Assembly: GCA_947036815.1 (NCBI GenBank)
Contig: CAMQRS010000011.1
Span: 1 to 43,287, forward strand
Source: an uncultured Erysipelotrichaceae bacterium
GTDB taxonomy: Bacteria; Bacillota_I; Bacilli_A; Erysipelotrichales; Erysipelotrichaceae
Length of the DNA stretch: 43,287 nt
Direction of reading: 5' to 3'
Numbering within the stretch: position 1 is the first letter of the stretch; every line of letters starts with the position of its first letter. The position numbers were made by a program, and so were the translations under genes. The notes under the pieces are model-generated. The model saw only the letters and a list, made by a program, of their open reading frames with translations. It was not told the DNA's origin and ran no database searches. This document shows positions 17,062 through 25,260 of this stretch, piece by piece.

Positions 17062-18197
17062 TATTTTTCACCTCCTCTCAATGTTTCTTCTGTTAACGCG
17101 TAATTTTTTGTAAATCTTCTTTCATTAGCCCAATCTTCATTTAGTTTTGGTAATCCTAATAGGTCTAACACATCATTATGTGACCATCCGTTTTGATAGA
17201 GCTTATCTAAATTACCTGCTGATTCAATCACGTCAATGTGTTTAACATTTAGTTTATTAACCAGTACACGGTCGCCTTCTATATACTTTTCTTTTGAAAT
17301 AAAAGCAAATGACATGCAACTTTCTAGTTCCTTTATGATTGATTTACAAGCATAAGTAATAAACTCATTGTTTGCATCGCTTTTTTCAGTCACATTCCCA
17401 TAAAACACTGTAACGGGTATTCCAAAAGCAACCGCAACTGTTTCATAAACATTGTTTTTAAGTTTCACTATATCCTCAGATGTTAATGAACATTTCATAT
17501 CAATCGCGCTAACGTCAATTCCGTTAGATGCCATAAACCCATACACTTCATCTTTCGATAAATTAGCAGCTATTTTGTCTACATAATCATTACTAGTGAC
17601 TGTATTTCCTTCCTTGTCTTTGAAAGCAGCATTTGTTTGAACAGTTACTTTCACTTTAGGAACTTTTGTATTAAAACCGTGAATCGCCGTTTGAAATACC
17701 CCTTCAATTAAATTTGCATTTGATTTAAGTAAGTTTCTTAATTGGCCATTTGAATGCTTTAAAAGTAAAACTTCGTTTTCATTGAAGGTTCTATTCAAAG
17801 TCAATGTATTATCATTTGAAGTTATAACTACATTTCGATATACTCTTTCTTTCATCACATATTCAGACACATCAAATGTATCTACTAAATATAAGGATCC
17901 GTTAATATTCACTACAAGTGCTTCGTCAAACTTTATCATTTTCATTAATACACTTCTCCAAAATTCAACTGCATTTTGATTTATATTTGGCCTAATATTT
18001 AATATATATTCAACTTGTTTCCTGTCTGAATCCTTTGTTATAACTTTGAAACCACACGATGTTATCACATCTGTTATTTTTTTCACTGCTATTTCAATTG
18101 CAAAGTCAGTTAATCGTTGTTTTTCGTAAGCGCAATCTATTAGCAATTCCATGAAAGTATTATCACTTTGTTTTTCTTTTTTAAATAATTTAAACAT
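17061..18197 (-). CDS. Portal protein, HK97 family
   Basis: A 378-aa portal that forms the dodecameric DNA gate and docks terminase. Family features are RPNINQNAVEFWRSVLMKM, KHSNGQLRNLL and AVAFGIPVTVFYGNVTEKS. Start ATG 18197 has AAGGAGG upstream; the GTG at 18209 overlaps that site. It is slightly short for the family and lies 20 bp after terL. Confidence 0.9.
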   Translation of the reverse strand: MFKLFKKEKQSDNTFMELLIDCAYEKQRLTDFAIEIAVKKITDVITSCGFKVITKDSDRKQVEYILNIRPNINQNAVEFWRSVLMKMIKFDEALVVNINGSLYLVDTFDVSEYVMKERVYRNVVITSNDNTLTLNRTFNENEVLLLKHSNGQLRNLLKSNANLIEGVFQTAIHGFNTKVPKVKVTVQTNAAFKDKEGNTVTSNDYVDKIAANLSKDEVYGFMASNGIDVSAIDMKCSLTSEDIVKLKNNVYETVAVAFGIPVTVFYGNVTEKSDANNEFITYACKSIIKELESCMSFAFISKEKYIEGDRVLVNKLNVKHIDVIESAGNLDKLYQNGWSHNDVLDLLGLPKLNEDWANERRFTKNYALTEETLRGGEK

Positions 18198-18217
18198 TTT
18201 ATTTTTCACCTCCTTTT

Positions 18218-19894
18218 TTAAATATATATTATCACTTCATCTAGTTCTTCTCTTGCTTGCATACTGTGCACAAAAGACATAAAACCATCCGTTTTCCGCA
18301 ATTTTGGTTCAATCTTTGTAAACAGTTTATTTCCAAATTTATCTTCTGTTGTTCCTGTATTGTTTGTGTACCATCGCATAATTGCTGAATTTCCAAAATT
18401 GATTTTTTTATCTGTTAATAACTTTTCAATCAAAGGAGCTATTAAAGCATATACTGAATTACTTCTCCTTATTAATCTAACTATTCCATAAGGATTATCT
18501 TTAGATTCTATAGATATTCCGTATTGAATAAATATTGTTTTGAATAAGGTATACCTGTACGTGTCCATAACTATTTTTTTCACTTGGTATTCTTCCATTT
18601 GTTCGACACACCATTCTACAACCGTTTCAATCGGTATGTTCTCTGTATCAACTACTTCAAAATCTTTAAACCCTTCTTCTCCTGCATTTTGAAAAGGAAA
18701 CTTAATTTTGTCAAAAAAAGGACTTCTTTTGCATATCCATGTTTTTTGAATATATATATATTCGTCTCCTTCTTTAAATAAAAGTCCAGCACTTACAAAA
18801 TCTCGTACATCTGCATAGTCAATTCCTATAATAGCAGCATTATTTTCAAGAGAAGGCATTTTCCTTATAATTTTTTCTTTTGTATTTGAATACGAAGTCG
18901 CTAGAATGTTTTCCCAATTGGCAATTGCACTTTCTTCTTTTGAACTAGGTAAATTCATTCGCTTCGCAATAAATTCTGCTTTTTTCGAAGGAAATAATTT
19001 TATTTCTTGATACGCTTTATTCATCTCAGCTTGTAAAACAGGCATATATTTTAAAGACGGATTCGCTTTATGCCATTTTCCCGGCTGATCAAACTCTTTT
19101 ATATCATCTATACTGCAAAGAAAAGGAAATATATTAGCTAGGTTTTCTCCAGTTCTTAATACTTGTCTAGATACATCTAAATATTCATCTAAAGGACCTT
19201 CACGAACATTTCCATTTGTTGTAATAATGAATGTGCGTGGATGTTTAATTTTCCCCAGTCCTGATGTGAAAACATCAATTTGAGAGCTATCTTCGTATGC
19301 GTGTAGCTCATTTAAAACTACAGCTCCGGTTTTTTTACCATCTTTGGTTTTCGCATTCGATGTATTGTAAATGATTCTTGATTTTGTTTTATAATTCATT
19401 ATTTTTTCTTTTGAAATATAAAACTTATCTTTAAACTTTTGGTTGCCTTCAAGCATGTCGTACACTACTGAGAAAGTATCTTTAGCTTGTTCTTCACTGT
19501 TTGCTACTATATCAATGTGGTATTTTTCTATGCCATGTAGAGGTGTTGTTAAAAAGCTGCACAGTGGCATTAGAAATCCGTCTTTTCCATTTCCACGTCC
19601 CATAAAAATTAAAATTGTACTAAAAAGTGGTACATCATCCACGTACATAAATACAAAGGCATAAATGAATTTTTGATATAAAAACAACGGATAATAATTG
19701 TTTTCACAATAAAAAAGGCAGTTTTTATACATGTTTTCATCAAAAAAAACATCATTTCTTGCCAGTATTGGCATAACGATGTTTTCAATTAATAGTTTTC
19801 TATCTTCGTTTATTTCATTGGGATGCAGTTCACAATATTTAATATAATAATCAATTTCTTTACAAGTAATCACTAGGATCTCCATCTCCTGCAT
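18218..19894 (-). CDS. terL: Terminase large subunit
   Basis: A DNA-packaging ATPase and nuclease of about 551-558 aa. The Walker A-like loop is MGRGNGKDG, the Walker B region GAVVLNELHAY, and the nuclease part has IIGIDYADVRDFVSAG with a downstream acidic residue. It resembles the terminase_1 group found with P27-type small subunits. The start may be GTG at 19873, which has GGAG six bases upstream, rather than ATG 19894. The 5' end overlaps terS by 35 bp or 14 bp accordingly. Confidence 0.93.
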   Translation of the reverse strand: MQEMEILVITCKEIDYYIKYCELHPNEINEDRKLLIENIVMPILARNDVFFDENMYKNCLFYCENNYYPLFLYQKFIYAFVFMYVDDVPLFSTILIFMGRGNGKDGFLMPLCSFLTTPLHGIEKYHIDIVANSEEQAKDTFSVVYDMLEGNQKFKDKFYISKEKIMNYKTKSRIIYNTSNAKTKDGKKTGAVVLNELHAYEDSSQIDVFTSGLGKIKHPRTFIITTNGNVREGPLDEYLDVSRQVLRTGENLANIFPFLCSIDDIKEFDQPGKWHKANPSLKYMPVLQAEMNKAYQEIKLFPSKKAEFIAKRMNLPSSKEESAIANWENILATSYSNTKEKIIRKMPSLENNAAIIGIDYADVRDFVSAGLLFKEGDEYIYIQKTWICKRSPFFDKIKFPFQNAGEEGFKDFEVVDTENIPIETVVEWCVEQMEEYQVKKIVMDTYRYTLFKTIFIQYGISIESKDNPYGIVRLIRRSNSVYALIAPLIEKLLTDKKINFGNSAIMRWYTNNTGTTEDKFGNKLFTKIEPKLRKTDGFMSFVHSMQAREELDEVIIYI

Positions 19895-20177
19895 TAATTG
19901 GTTCTTTTAAATTTAAATCACTCAATATTTTCAACATTTGAGAATTCACTTTTATTAGATTTTGTACGGATTCATTAGGCTTTTCGACATCAATTCCATT
20001 TCCGTTAGTTAGCATGATTCGCAATCCATTTTTATTTATATCAGTTTTTAATTTCTTTTTCATGCCATAAAAATATAAATAATCAGCTACTAAATCACAA
20101 AAGAAAACACCTTCTTTATTTTGTGATTTTAATTGAATCATCAAGGATTCTTCTATATCTTTTTTTGTTATTGCCAC
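19860..20177 (-). CDS. terS: Terminase small subunit, P27 type
   Basis: A 105-aa protein beginning at GTG 20177 (AAGGAG eight bases upstream). LKSQNKEGVFFCDLVADYLY, NKNGLRIMLTNGNGID and LKILSDLNLKEP follow the P27 family, which recognises cos and feeds DNA to TerL. It directly follows the candidate cos region and the HNH gene. Confidence 0.88.
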   Translation of the reverse strand: MAITKKDIEESLMIQLKSQNKEGVFFCDLVADYLYFYGMKKKLKTDINKNGLRIMLTNGNGIDVEKPNESVQNLIKVNSQMLKILSDLNLKEPINAGDGDPSDYL

Positions 20178-20197
20178 ATCCGTTACTCCTTTCTATC

Positions 20198-20293
20198 CAC
20201 CCCCCCCTTACATGTGCGCGCGGATTTTCCTGAACAGTCAACCCTACTTACCCGTTCTTCCCAAAAATTAGTTTAATGAGAATTGTAGGGGGG
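20198..20293. other. Candidate cos site
   Basis: Between HNH and terS lies an unusual 100-bp stretch in an AT-rich phage: a run of C (20198-20207), catgtgcgcgcgg (20211-20223) and a G run (20288-20293). HK97-type phages with HNH plus P27 terminase have their cohesive ends here, often with a short GC-rich overhang. No coding potential is seen. The cut positions cannot be read from sequence alone. Confidence 0.55.
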
Positions 20294-20295
20294 TA

Positions 20296-20646
20296 TTACC
20301 ATTTTTCTTCTGTAGTAGGTTTCTTTTTTTTAATAAACTTAATAAATCCATCCACTCTGCCTTCTACAATCTCGTGACACCTCCAACACAAACTAACAAG
20401 GTTATCATCATCTAATACTAATTCCACATTCTCTTGTGCTGCTACATGATGGTGAACCAGTACAGCTCGTGTTAATCTAATTTTATCTACTGGATAACCT
20501 CCATCATAAACTCCTTTGCATCTTTGACATTCATAACTATCTCGATTAAGAACTTCTATTCTTTTTTCTTTCCATGCTTTAGAACAAAGGAACGAATGAT
20601 AATCTCCTTCCTTTATCTTTGATTTATAATAAACCATTGTATTCAT
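20296..20646 (-). CDS. HNH endonuclease next to terS
   Basis: A 116-aa HNH nuclease with zinc-knuckle cysteines (CQRC near 41-44 and CWRCHE near 91-96) and the catalytic VHHHVAAQEN. Such HNH proteins adjoin terS in HK97-like phages and are needed with terminase for specific cleavage at cos. It lies 97 bp after the STAS/ATPase cassette terminator side and before cos. Confidence 0.9.
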   Translation of the reverse strand: MNTMVYYKSKIKEGDYHSFLCSKAWKEKRIEVLNRDSYECQRCKGVYDGGYPVDKIRLTRAVLVHHHVAAQENVELVLDDDNLVSLCWRCHEIVEGRVDGFIKFIKKKKPTTEEKW

Positions 20647-20672
20647 TTGCTCACCACCTTTCCTTATGGCAC

Positions 20673-20698
20673 AAAAAAAGACACAGGTTATTGTGTCT
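20673..20698 (-). terminator. Terminator of the STAS/ATPase cassette
   Basis: On the minus strand AGACACA, a 6-nt loop and TGTGTCT are followed by seven U. It lies 46 bp after the last cassette gene and before the HNH gene, isolating the cassette from the packaging operon. Confidence 0.85.
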
Positions 20699-20743
20699 AT
20701 ATAAAATGTTTTACCTTTTTTGTAGTTACTAGCAAAGCGAGGA

Positions 20744-21268
20744 TTAGTATATTTTCTTAAATATATTATCTATCCGCACCTCAATTTGACCTTGTTTATT
20801 ATTTATATCTATTAAAACCACTCTCAAAGTCTCTACATTGTCTAAGTGATTACATATCATCATATCTAATTCTTGCGTTTTATCTTTAATAAATTTGACA
20901 TCTTCTTCGATATTAACTTTTTTACTGTAATGTTCTAAAAGTGCTATCTTATTACTTATTCTTCGACTTATCATTGTATAGTCTCTTCTTTCAAAACTAT
21001 CATTAAAAAGTTCTGCATTTATTTTGCTTAATTCTCCCTGAATAATATCTAATGTCTCTTCAATTTTAACATTCAAAATACGCGTATCTGTTTTTTTTTC
21101 AACAAAATAAATAGATATAAACAGTATAGATGCAATGGTAAAGATTTCATAAAAATTCATTTTGAAAAATTTATTATTATTCATATTAATATAAAACATA
21201 CCTATTAGCATTACCACAATTATAACTATAGGTATCCGTTTTACATATTTATTTTGAAGCATCTTCAA
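20744..21268 (-). CDS. Two-helix membrane protein of the STAS/ATPase cassette
   Basis: A 174-aa protein with two membrane helices (about residues 12-29, PIVIIVVMLIGMFYI, and 40-57, EIFTIASILFISIYF) and a cytoplasmic helical domain with coiled-coil character (LDIIQGELSKINAEL, KTQELDMMICNHLDNVETLR). The gene overlaps the DUF4325 gene by 20 bp and ends the operon. No family recognised. By position it could be the membrane effector or sensor of the switch; the left-end STAS-like gene is also followed by a membrane protein. Confidence 0.8.
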   Translation of the reverse strand: MKMLQNKYVKRIPIVIIVVMLIGMFYINMNNNKFFKMNFYEIFTIASILFISIYFVEKKTDTRILNVKIEETLDIIQGELSKINAELFNDSFERRDYTMISRRISNKIALLEHYSKKVNIEEDVKFIKDKTQELDMMICNHLDNVETLRVVLIDINNKQGQIEVRIDNIFKKIY

Positions 21269-21566
21269 TATATTTTTTTAATCTTTCGATTTGTTCAGGT
21301 TCATCATTAGATTTGAAATCTATAATTTCCTTCACTATTTTTGTGGTTTTTATTCTTGCTAGTCCTCCAAAAGCCTCTTCTAAAAAAGAACTTCCATATC
21401 CGTACGTATCATCTAAATCTATTATAATTTTTTCATTAGAAGAAATCGCTGTTTCCAACAATGATTTCAAAACTTCTTCTCTAAACATTTCACCTGAAAA
21501 ATCTCCGTCTGTGTAGAACCTCCCGCCCGGAGTTTCTGTAAACTCTTTGCTAATTTTATATTTCAT
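21249..21566 (-). CDS. STAS-like protein, DUF4325
   Basis: A 105-aa protein with the DUF4325 hallmarks: KIIIDLDDTYGYGSSFLEEA (an STAS strand then the GSSFLxExFG helix) and IDFKSNDEPEQIERLKKYI. STAS domains such as SpoIIAA and RsbV bind GHKL ATPases in partner switching, and their conserved serine is the phosphorylation site. The two serines at about residues 59-60 (GSS) occupy that region. It overlaps the ATPase gene upstream by 11 bp and the membrane gene downstream by 20 bp, so all three should be made in fixed ratio. Confidence 0.85.
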   Translation of the reverse strand: MKYKISKEFTETPGGRFYTDGDFSGEMFREEVLKSLLETAISSNEKIIIDLDDTYGYGSSFLEEAFGGLARIKTTKIVKEIIDFKSNDEPEQIERLKKYIEDASK

Positions 21567-22623
21567 TCTTTGTCCTTCCTCTCTTTAAATCGTTTATATT
21601 TATTTCCCAGTAAAATAAACTTCCTAACAGCTTTTCACTTAATTCTGTAAGTATCATTTGTTCTCTATTGTCTTCATCAAATTCACATAGACACCCACCT
21701 GAAATGATTTTTAAAAATGAAGTTTTATTTTTATCTTTATAATGATTATATATCTCGGGTAACCCTTTTCCTCTATGTGACATATTTGTCCTTGTTCTTG
21801 TAGAATTCCCAGTTAACCCCGATGCAAGTAATATTGAATCTTTTTTTCTCTCATCAGTAAACTTATCTAAAACATTTATAATATAGTCATCATTTTCGTT
21901 GTCCGTCATGTCCATCGTTAATTCGTGGTCAGACATTGTTGCTGGAATACCTAGCCCAGTATCCATAAACGTATATTTTACCTTATCATTAGAATACTCT
22001 GCAAATATAAGCCATTGTTTTTTTACCGTCTCTCCTTTAGTATATGCATGTTGCCCCGTATTAGTCATCATTTCAATCAACATATCATATAAAAATTTTG
22101 TTTCTTTAAAATCCACATTAAGGTTTAAATTTGTAAAATCACAAATATTTTGAGCTAATTCAACATTTGTTTTATTTCCCATTTTCATGCTGAAATAATC
22201 ATTATTTTCTCTTTTTGCCTCTTCTTCAACATCAAAAAAGTCTGTGATTCCAGATGATAAAATAAATTCACTAATCTGTTTGTTTTCTGGACCCAATATA
22301 TTAAATTTCGGCTTATATTGGTTATTTATATTTAATGATAAAGCTACCATGTAAATTACTGCATCAATTGTAATAAAATTGATTTCACTTAAATCATATC
22401 TAATATGCAGAAAGCCTTTATAACGTCTTATGCTTAAAATTATTTGATTAAAATATTTAATAGTTTCTTTTGGATTTTCTATAAAACTAAAAATTTTAGG
22501 TGCTACAAAATTATATTTTTCATATAATTCATCGGGTACATCTGGTTTTTTTTTGTAAGACTGTCGGAGACATTCTTTTATATAATTTTTCTTATTTTCA
22601 TTTTGGCGCATTCTTTTGTTCAT
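21556..22623 (-). CDS. STAS-like/GHKL ATPase fusion
   Basis: A 355-aa protein. Residues about 65-132 look like a STAS domain (HIRYDLSEINFITIDAVIYM, FNILGPENKQISEFILSSG, GITDFFDV). Residues about 160-300 are a GHKL/HATPase domain with N box EMMTNTGQHAY (E184, N188), G1 box DTGLGIP (221-227) and G2 box RGKGLPEI (284-291). It lacks a histidine-kinase dimerisation domain and membrane segments, so it resembles anti-sigma-type serine kinases or Hsp90-like switches rather than sensor kinases. AAAGGAG precedes ATG 22623. First gene of an own transcription unit between the late regulator and HNH. A role in defence, exclusion or host reprogramming is inference. Confidence 0.85.
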   Translation of the reverse strand: MNKRMRQNENKKNYIKECLRQSYKKKPDVPDELYEKYNFVAPKIFSFIENPKETIKYFNQIILSIRRYKGFLHIRYDLSEINFITIDAVIYMVALSLNINNQYKPKFNILGPENKQISEFILSSGITDFFDVEEEAKRENNDYFSMKMGNKTNVELAQNICDFTNLNLNVDFKETKFLYDMLIEMMTNTGQHAYTKGETVKKQWLIFAEYSNDKVKYTFMDTGLGIPATMSDHELTMDMTDNENDDYIINVLDKFTDERKKDSILLASGLTGNSTRTRTNMSHRGKGLPEIYNHYKDKNKTSFLKIISGGCLCEFDEDNREQMILTELSEKLLGSLFYWEININDLKRGRTKNEI

Positions 22624-22650
22624 AATATCTCCTTTTAATATTCTATTATT

Positions 22651-22659
22651 AGTATAACA
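22651..22659 (-). promoter_or_regulatory. Extended -10 promoter of the STAS/ATPase cassette
   Basis: Minus-strand TGTTATACT is an extended -10 element 28 bp before the ATPase ATG. The -35 region is poor, as is often true for extended -10 promoters. Together with the terminator at 20673 it makes the cassette independent of the lytic operon. Confidence 0.5.
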
Positions 22660-22671
22660 AATTTAATAAGT

Positions 22672-22699
22672 AAAGACACCAACTTTCATTGATGTCTTT
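22672..22699 (-). terminator. Hairpin between late regulator and cassette
   Basis: AAAGACATCA and TGGTGTCTTT pair over 10 bp (one G-U) around an 8-nt loop, but only a weak U stretch follows. It may partly insulate the cassette from early-operon transcription. Confidence 0.45.
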
Positions 22700-22730
22700 A
22701 TTTTCATACTATCATAATATCACGTATTTT

Positions 22731-22747
22731 AGTTTACTGAGTAAACT
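22731..22747. repeat. 17-bp palindrome after the late regulator gene
   Basis: AGTTTACT-G-AGTAAACT is a perfect inverted repeat 2 bp beyond the regulator stop, and another AGTAAA follows at 22752. It looks like a protein-binding site, possibly for the adjacent ArpU/RinA-like regulator. Confidence 0.4.
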
Positions 22748-22749
22748 CT

Positions 22750-23175
22750 TTAGTAAATATCGTTTATTATATTTTCGATTTTCTTATACATGCCTTGTTT
22801 TGAATATCCATATTGATTTGCAACATATTCATCTTTTTTTCTGTGATTCAAATATAACTCTTCAATCATTTGTTTATCTCGTTCATTTTTAACGCGCTCT
22901 AGACGTAGTAAAGTAACATCTATATTTCCTCTTAACCTCTTTCTTTCATTAATTAATCGCTGTTCCTGATCCATTAGAATTAATTTATGACTGGACGTAT
23001 TACTTCTACTTCCTTCCCTTACATAAATTTGCTTAATCACCGGGCTTGAAACACCCAATAAATCATTCGCTACTTTTATCAATTCATAGTTTATTTCTTC
23101 AATCTCTTTACGCCACCGCTTTATACTTCTTAAATCACTTTTAAATTGATTAGACTTTTCTTTTTTGTTTAACAT
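22750..23175 (-). CDS. ArpU/RinA-like late transcription regulator
   Basis: A 141-aa helical protein. The C-terminal half (ERDKQMIEELYLNHRKKDEY, QYGYSKQGMYKKIENIIND) is a sigma-region-4-like helix-turn-helix, and the N-terminal half is a coiled coil (RWRKEIEEINYELIKV). Regulators of this group sit at the end of the early operon just before terminase and switch on late genes. No clear ribosome site precedes the ATG; it starts 1 bp after the MazG-like gene and may be coupled. Confidence 0.75.
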   Translation of the reverse strand: MLNKKEKSNQFKSDLRSIKRWRKEIEEINYELIKVANDLLGVSSPVIKQIYVREGSRSNTSSHKLILMDQEQRLINERKRLRGNIDVTLLRLERVKNERDKQMIEELYLNHRKKDEYVANQYGYSKQGMYKKIENIINDIY

Positions 23176-23176
23176 A

Positions 23177-23491
23177 CTAATAACTAACCATCACATTCCC
23201 TTTTACATTCTTATCGATTATTTCCAAAGTTCGATTCAACTTAAAGTTTGCTACATCGTGTAGTTCCATTATGTTTATGTCTTTTATCATTTGTAACTGT
23301 TCTAGCATGATATATACATCTGCTGATTCTTCAATGATACATGTACGATTATCACTATTTGTATCTAATTCCTTTTGAATTTCTACAATTAATTCCTGAA
23401 GCTCTTCTATGATTTTTTTCTTTTGCCCTGTATCTCCATGATACTCTCTTATTTTTTTTATCTTAACAAGTTGTTCTCTAATAAAATTCAT
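23177..23491 (-). CDS. MazG-like nucleotide pyrophosphohydrolase
   Basis: A 104-aa all-helical protein with IIEELQELIVEIQKEL and, after a gap, IIEESADVYIMLEQLQ: the ExxE ... ExxD metal-binding pattern of MazG/all-alpha NTP pyrophosphatases. Phage copies are thought to adjust nucleotide or (p)ppGpp pools in infection. GTGAGGAAG precedes the ATG. Confidence 0.8.
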   Translation of the reverse strand: MNFIREQLVKIKKIREYHGDTGQKKKIIEELQELIVEIQKELDTNSDNRTCIIEESADVYIMLEQLQMIKDINIMELHDVANFKLNRTLEIIDKNVKGNVMVSY

Positions 23492-23521
23492 TGTTTCTTC
23501 CTCACTTCCTAAAAATGTTTA

Positions 23522-24118
23522 TCACTTTCTTTTGTAAATGGTATTAATTAATTTTGCAGTGGTAATTCCTGTTTTAGTCAACTCTGCATTTTGAAACACT
23601 AATCCTTTTTTATTTAATATCAATCTTTCTGAATGACTAATTAAGATTAAATTATCTATATGAAAATTCCTTTTATCTTGATCAGCAAACATAACTGCAT
23701 GCCCTTTCGGTATTGCACCATTAATCTCTTCCCAAATCAATCTATGTTTAAATTTCCAATTTTTTCTACATGGTAAATTTTTATCGTCACTTACCTTAAT
23801 TTTAAGATATCCGTCTTTATCTACAACTTCTGTACCGATGGAACTACAGTTATGAGGTTCATCCCCTTTTTTGTAAGATGTTCTATTACCACCAACATTA
23901 TATAGCCCTTTAGTGCCTTTATTAATCGGTATAGATCCTTTTTCATATCTACCAGTTAATCCACTACTAATCTTATGCCTCGCCTTAAAGCTTTTAATTT
24001 GTTCTACCGACAAAGAAGTAAGGAAATAATCATTAAATCTCTTTGTTAACTCAATATTTCCTAACCCCTTTGCACTCTCTCTGATAAATTGAAGCTGTTC
24101 TTTAGAATATTTATGCAT
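23522..24118 (-). CDS. HNH homing-type endonuclease
   Basis: A 198-aa protein. Residues 1-60 resemble a DNA-binding module (KYSKEQLQFIRESAKGLGN, LSVEQIKSFKARHKISSG) and residues 95-170 an HNH_3 domain (KHRLIWEEINGAIPKGHAV, then DQDKRNFHIDNLILIS). No good ribosome site precedes ATG 24118. It is free-standing in the early region, as mobile HNH genes often are. Confidence 0.85.
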   Translation of the reverse strand: MHKYSKEQLQFIRESAKGLGNIELTKRFNDYFLTSLSVEQIKSFKARHKISSGLTGRYEKGSIPINKGTKGLYNVGGNRTSYKKGDEPHNCSSIGTEVVDKDGYLKIKVSDDKNLPCRKNWKFKHRLIWEEINGAIPKGHAVMFADQDKRNFHIDNLILISHSERLILNKKGLVFQNAELTKTGITTAKLINTIYKRK

Positions 24119-24119
24119 A

Positions 24120-24359
24120 TTATTTTGAATTTTTTTCTACTAGCATTTCAGGTAACTTCGCCGAACCTCGAAAGTCATTTATATATTTTTCTCCTTCAAG
24201 TGCCAATGCAGCATTACTTATAACATTACTAGCTAAACTTGTAATTGCTTTACTTCTTTTAATTTCTTTTTCTAACTCTTCACCAGTTAATTCTTCATCA
24301 TTTAAACGTTCTATCTGTTCAAACAAATGATTGTTTAAATCTACTAATTTATTTTTCAT
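24120..24359 (-). CDS. Conserved phage protein, 79 aa, unknown
   Basis: A charged helical protein (NNHLFEQIERLNDEELTGEE, SKAITSLASNVISNAALALE). Similar small proteins are common in Firmicutes phage early regions and are of unknown role. ATG 24359 has AAGGA eight bases upstream, so it is preferred to 24368. Confidence 0.7.
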   Translation of the reverse strand: MKNKLVDLNNHLFEQIERLNDEELTGEELEKEIKRSKAITSLASNVISNAALALEGEKYINDFRGSAKLPEMLVEKNSK

Positions 24360-24409
24360 TTTCTGCATCCTTTTTTTATTTAAAAATATACATGATTATT
24401 TTACTAAAA

Positions 24410-24511
24410 TCATTCATCTTTCTTTTTGATATTTCCGTTAAAAACAGCGATTACAACCACTATTGTTGTTAATGCTCCTACAAAGGTAAATCCATTTAAA
24501 ATGATTTCCAT
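24410..24511 (-). CDS. Small 33-aa membrane protein
   Basis: GGAGG eight bases before ATG 24511 and a product with one membrane helix (FTFVGALTTIVVVIAVF) and a lysine-rich end. Its ribosome site and helix make it likely real. Role unknown. Confidence 0.55.
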   Translation of the reverse strand: MEIILNGFTFVGALTTIVVVIAVFNGNIKKKDE

Positions 24512-24668
24512 TTATTTTTCCTCCATCTTTTTCTATCTATAAATAAGTTACAAACCACGTAAAACTGTAACGTATTTTTATGTATGCTATAAACCTTAAA
24601 TACTCCTTTATTCATTATGCTTTGCTAACAATATCTTTTATCTTTTCAGTAAAATATGTGACAACTTT

Positions 24669-24911
24669 TTAAATTACGTTAAATGCCTTACTAACCGCTA
24701 CACTCAATGCAACAGTTGCATGATCAACTTCTATTCCCAAATCAACTCCCAAGCATATATTTTTTGATATTCCGTTTACTTTGTAAATTTTTAACATTAG
24801 TTCCCATGTGAAATTCCTGTTATTATTGATAATTAATTTAATTATGTCATTTGTTTCATTCCTACTGTATCCCATAGACATCAGTTGTTTTTTAAAACTT
24901 TTTTGTTTCAT
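24669..24911 (-). CDS. Hypothetical 80-aa phage protein
   Basis: A small basic protein (KKQLMSMGYSRNETNDIIKL) with a short hydrophobic C-terminus (ATVALSVAVSKAF). No family recognised. AAAGGG precedes ATG 24911. Confidence 0.6.
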   Translation of the reverse strand: MKQKSFKKQLMSMGYSRNETNDIIKLIINNNRNFTWELMLKIYKVNGISKNICLGVDLGIEVDHATVALSVAVSKAFNVI

Positions 24912-25026
24912 CTTCTTCACCCTTTCTTATTTATAATAATTTATCAACTAATTCAATATCATTTTATTTAATATTACTTTCATCAGCTGAAACTCACTTC
25001 TGGTTCAGCTTCTACTTCTACATAAT

Positions 25027-25257
25027 CTAACTCCTCTCTATATATCCTAACTCAAACATATCGAATAGGATGTTTGGTAATGCTTTGTAATGCCAATCAT
25101 CCATTTGTATTTCAATGCATCTATCTTTATCTAAATCAATGTGTAAACTTCCTACATTTAAATTAAAACTATAAGTGCATGAATCTTCGTAAACCGTATT
25201 TCTTTCAAATCCTAACACCAGTAACTGCTTTTCAGTTACTTTTTCTTTTAATTTCAT
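25027..25257 (-). CDS. Hypothetical 76-aa phage protein
   Basis: A soluble mixed alpha/beta protein (EKQLLVLGFERNTVYEDSCT, EIQMDDWHYKALPNILFD). The LGFER start resembles many small phage early proteins of unknown function. AAGAAGG precedes the ATG and overlaps the end of the gene upstream. Confidence 0.65.
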   Translation of the reverse strand: MKLKEKVTEKQLLVLGFERNTVYEDSCTYSFNLNVGSLHIDLDKDRCIEIQMDDWHYKALPNILFDMFELGYIERS

Positions 25258-25260
25258 TTG

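Noticed and set aside
24617-24668. 17-codon continuation of the 80-aa gene after its TAA stop
   Set aside because: Too short to show a domain; unlike the TGA case at 28753 nothing recognisable follows.
24940-25030. Glu-rich open stretch after the 76-aa gene, suggesting a frameshifted tail
   Set aside because: The frame is closed by a stop only a few codons upstream and has no start codon, so no extension of the gene is supported.
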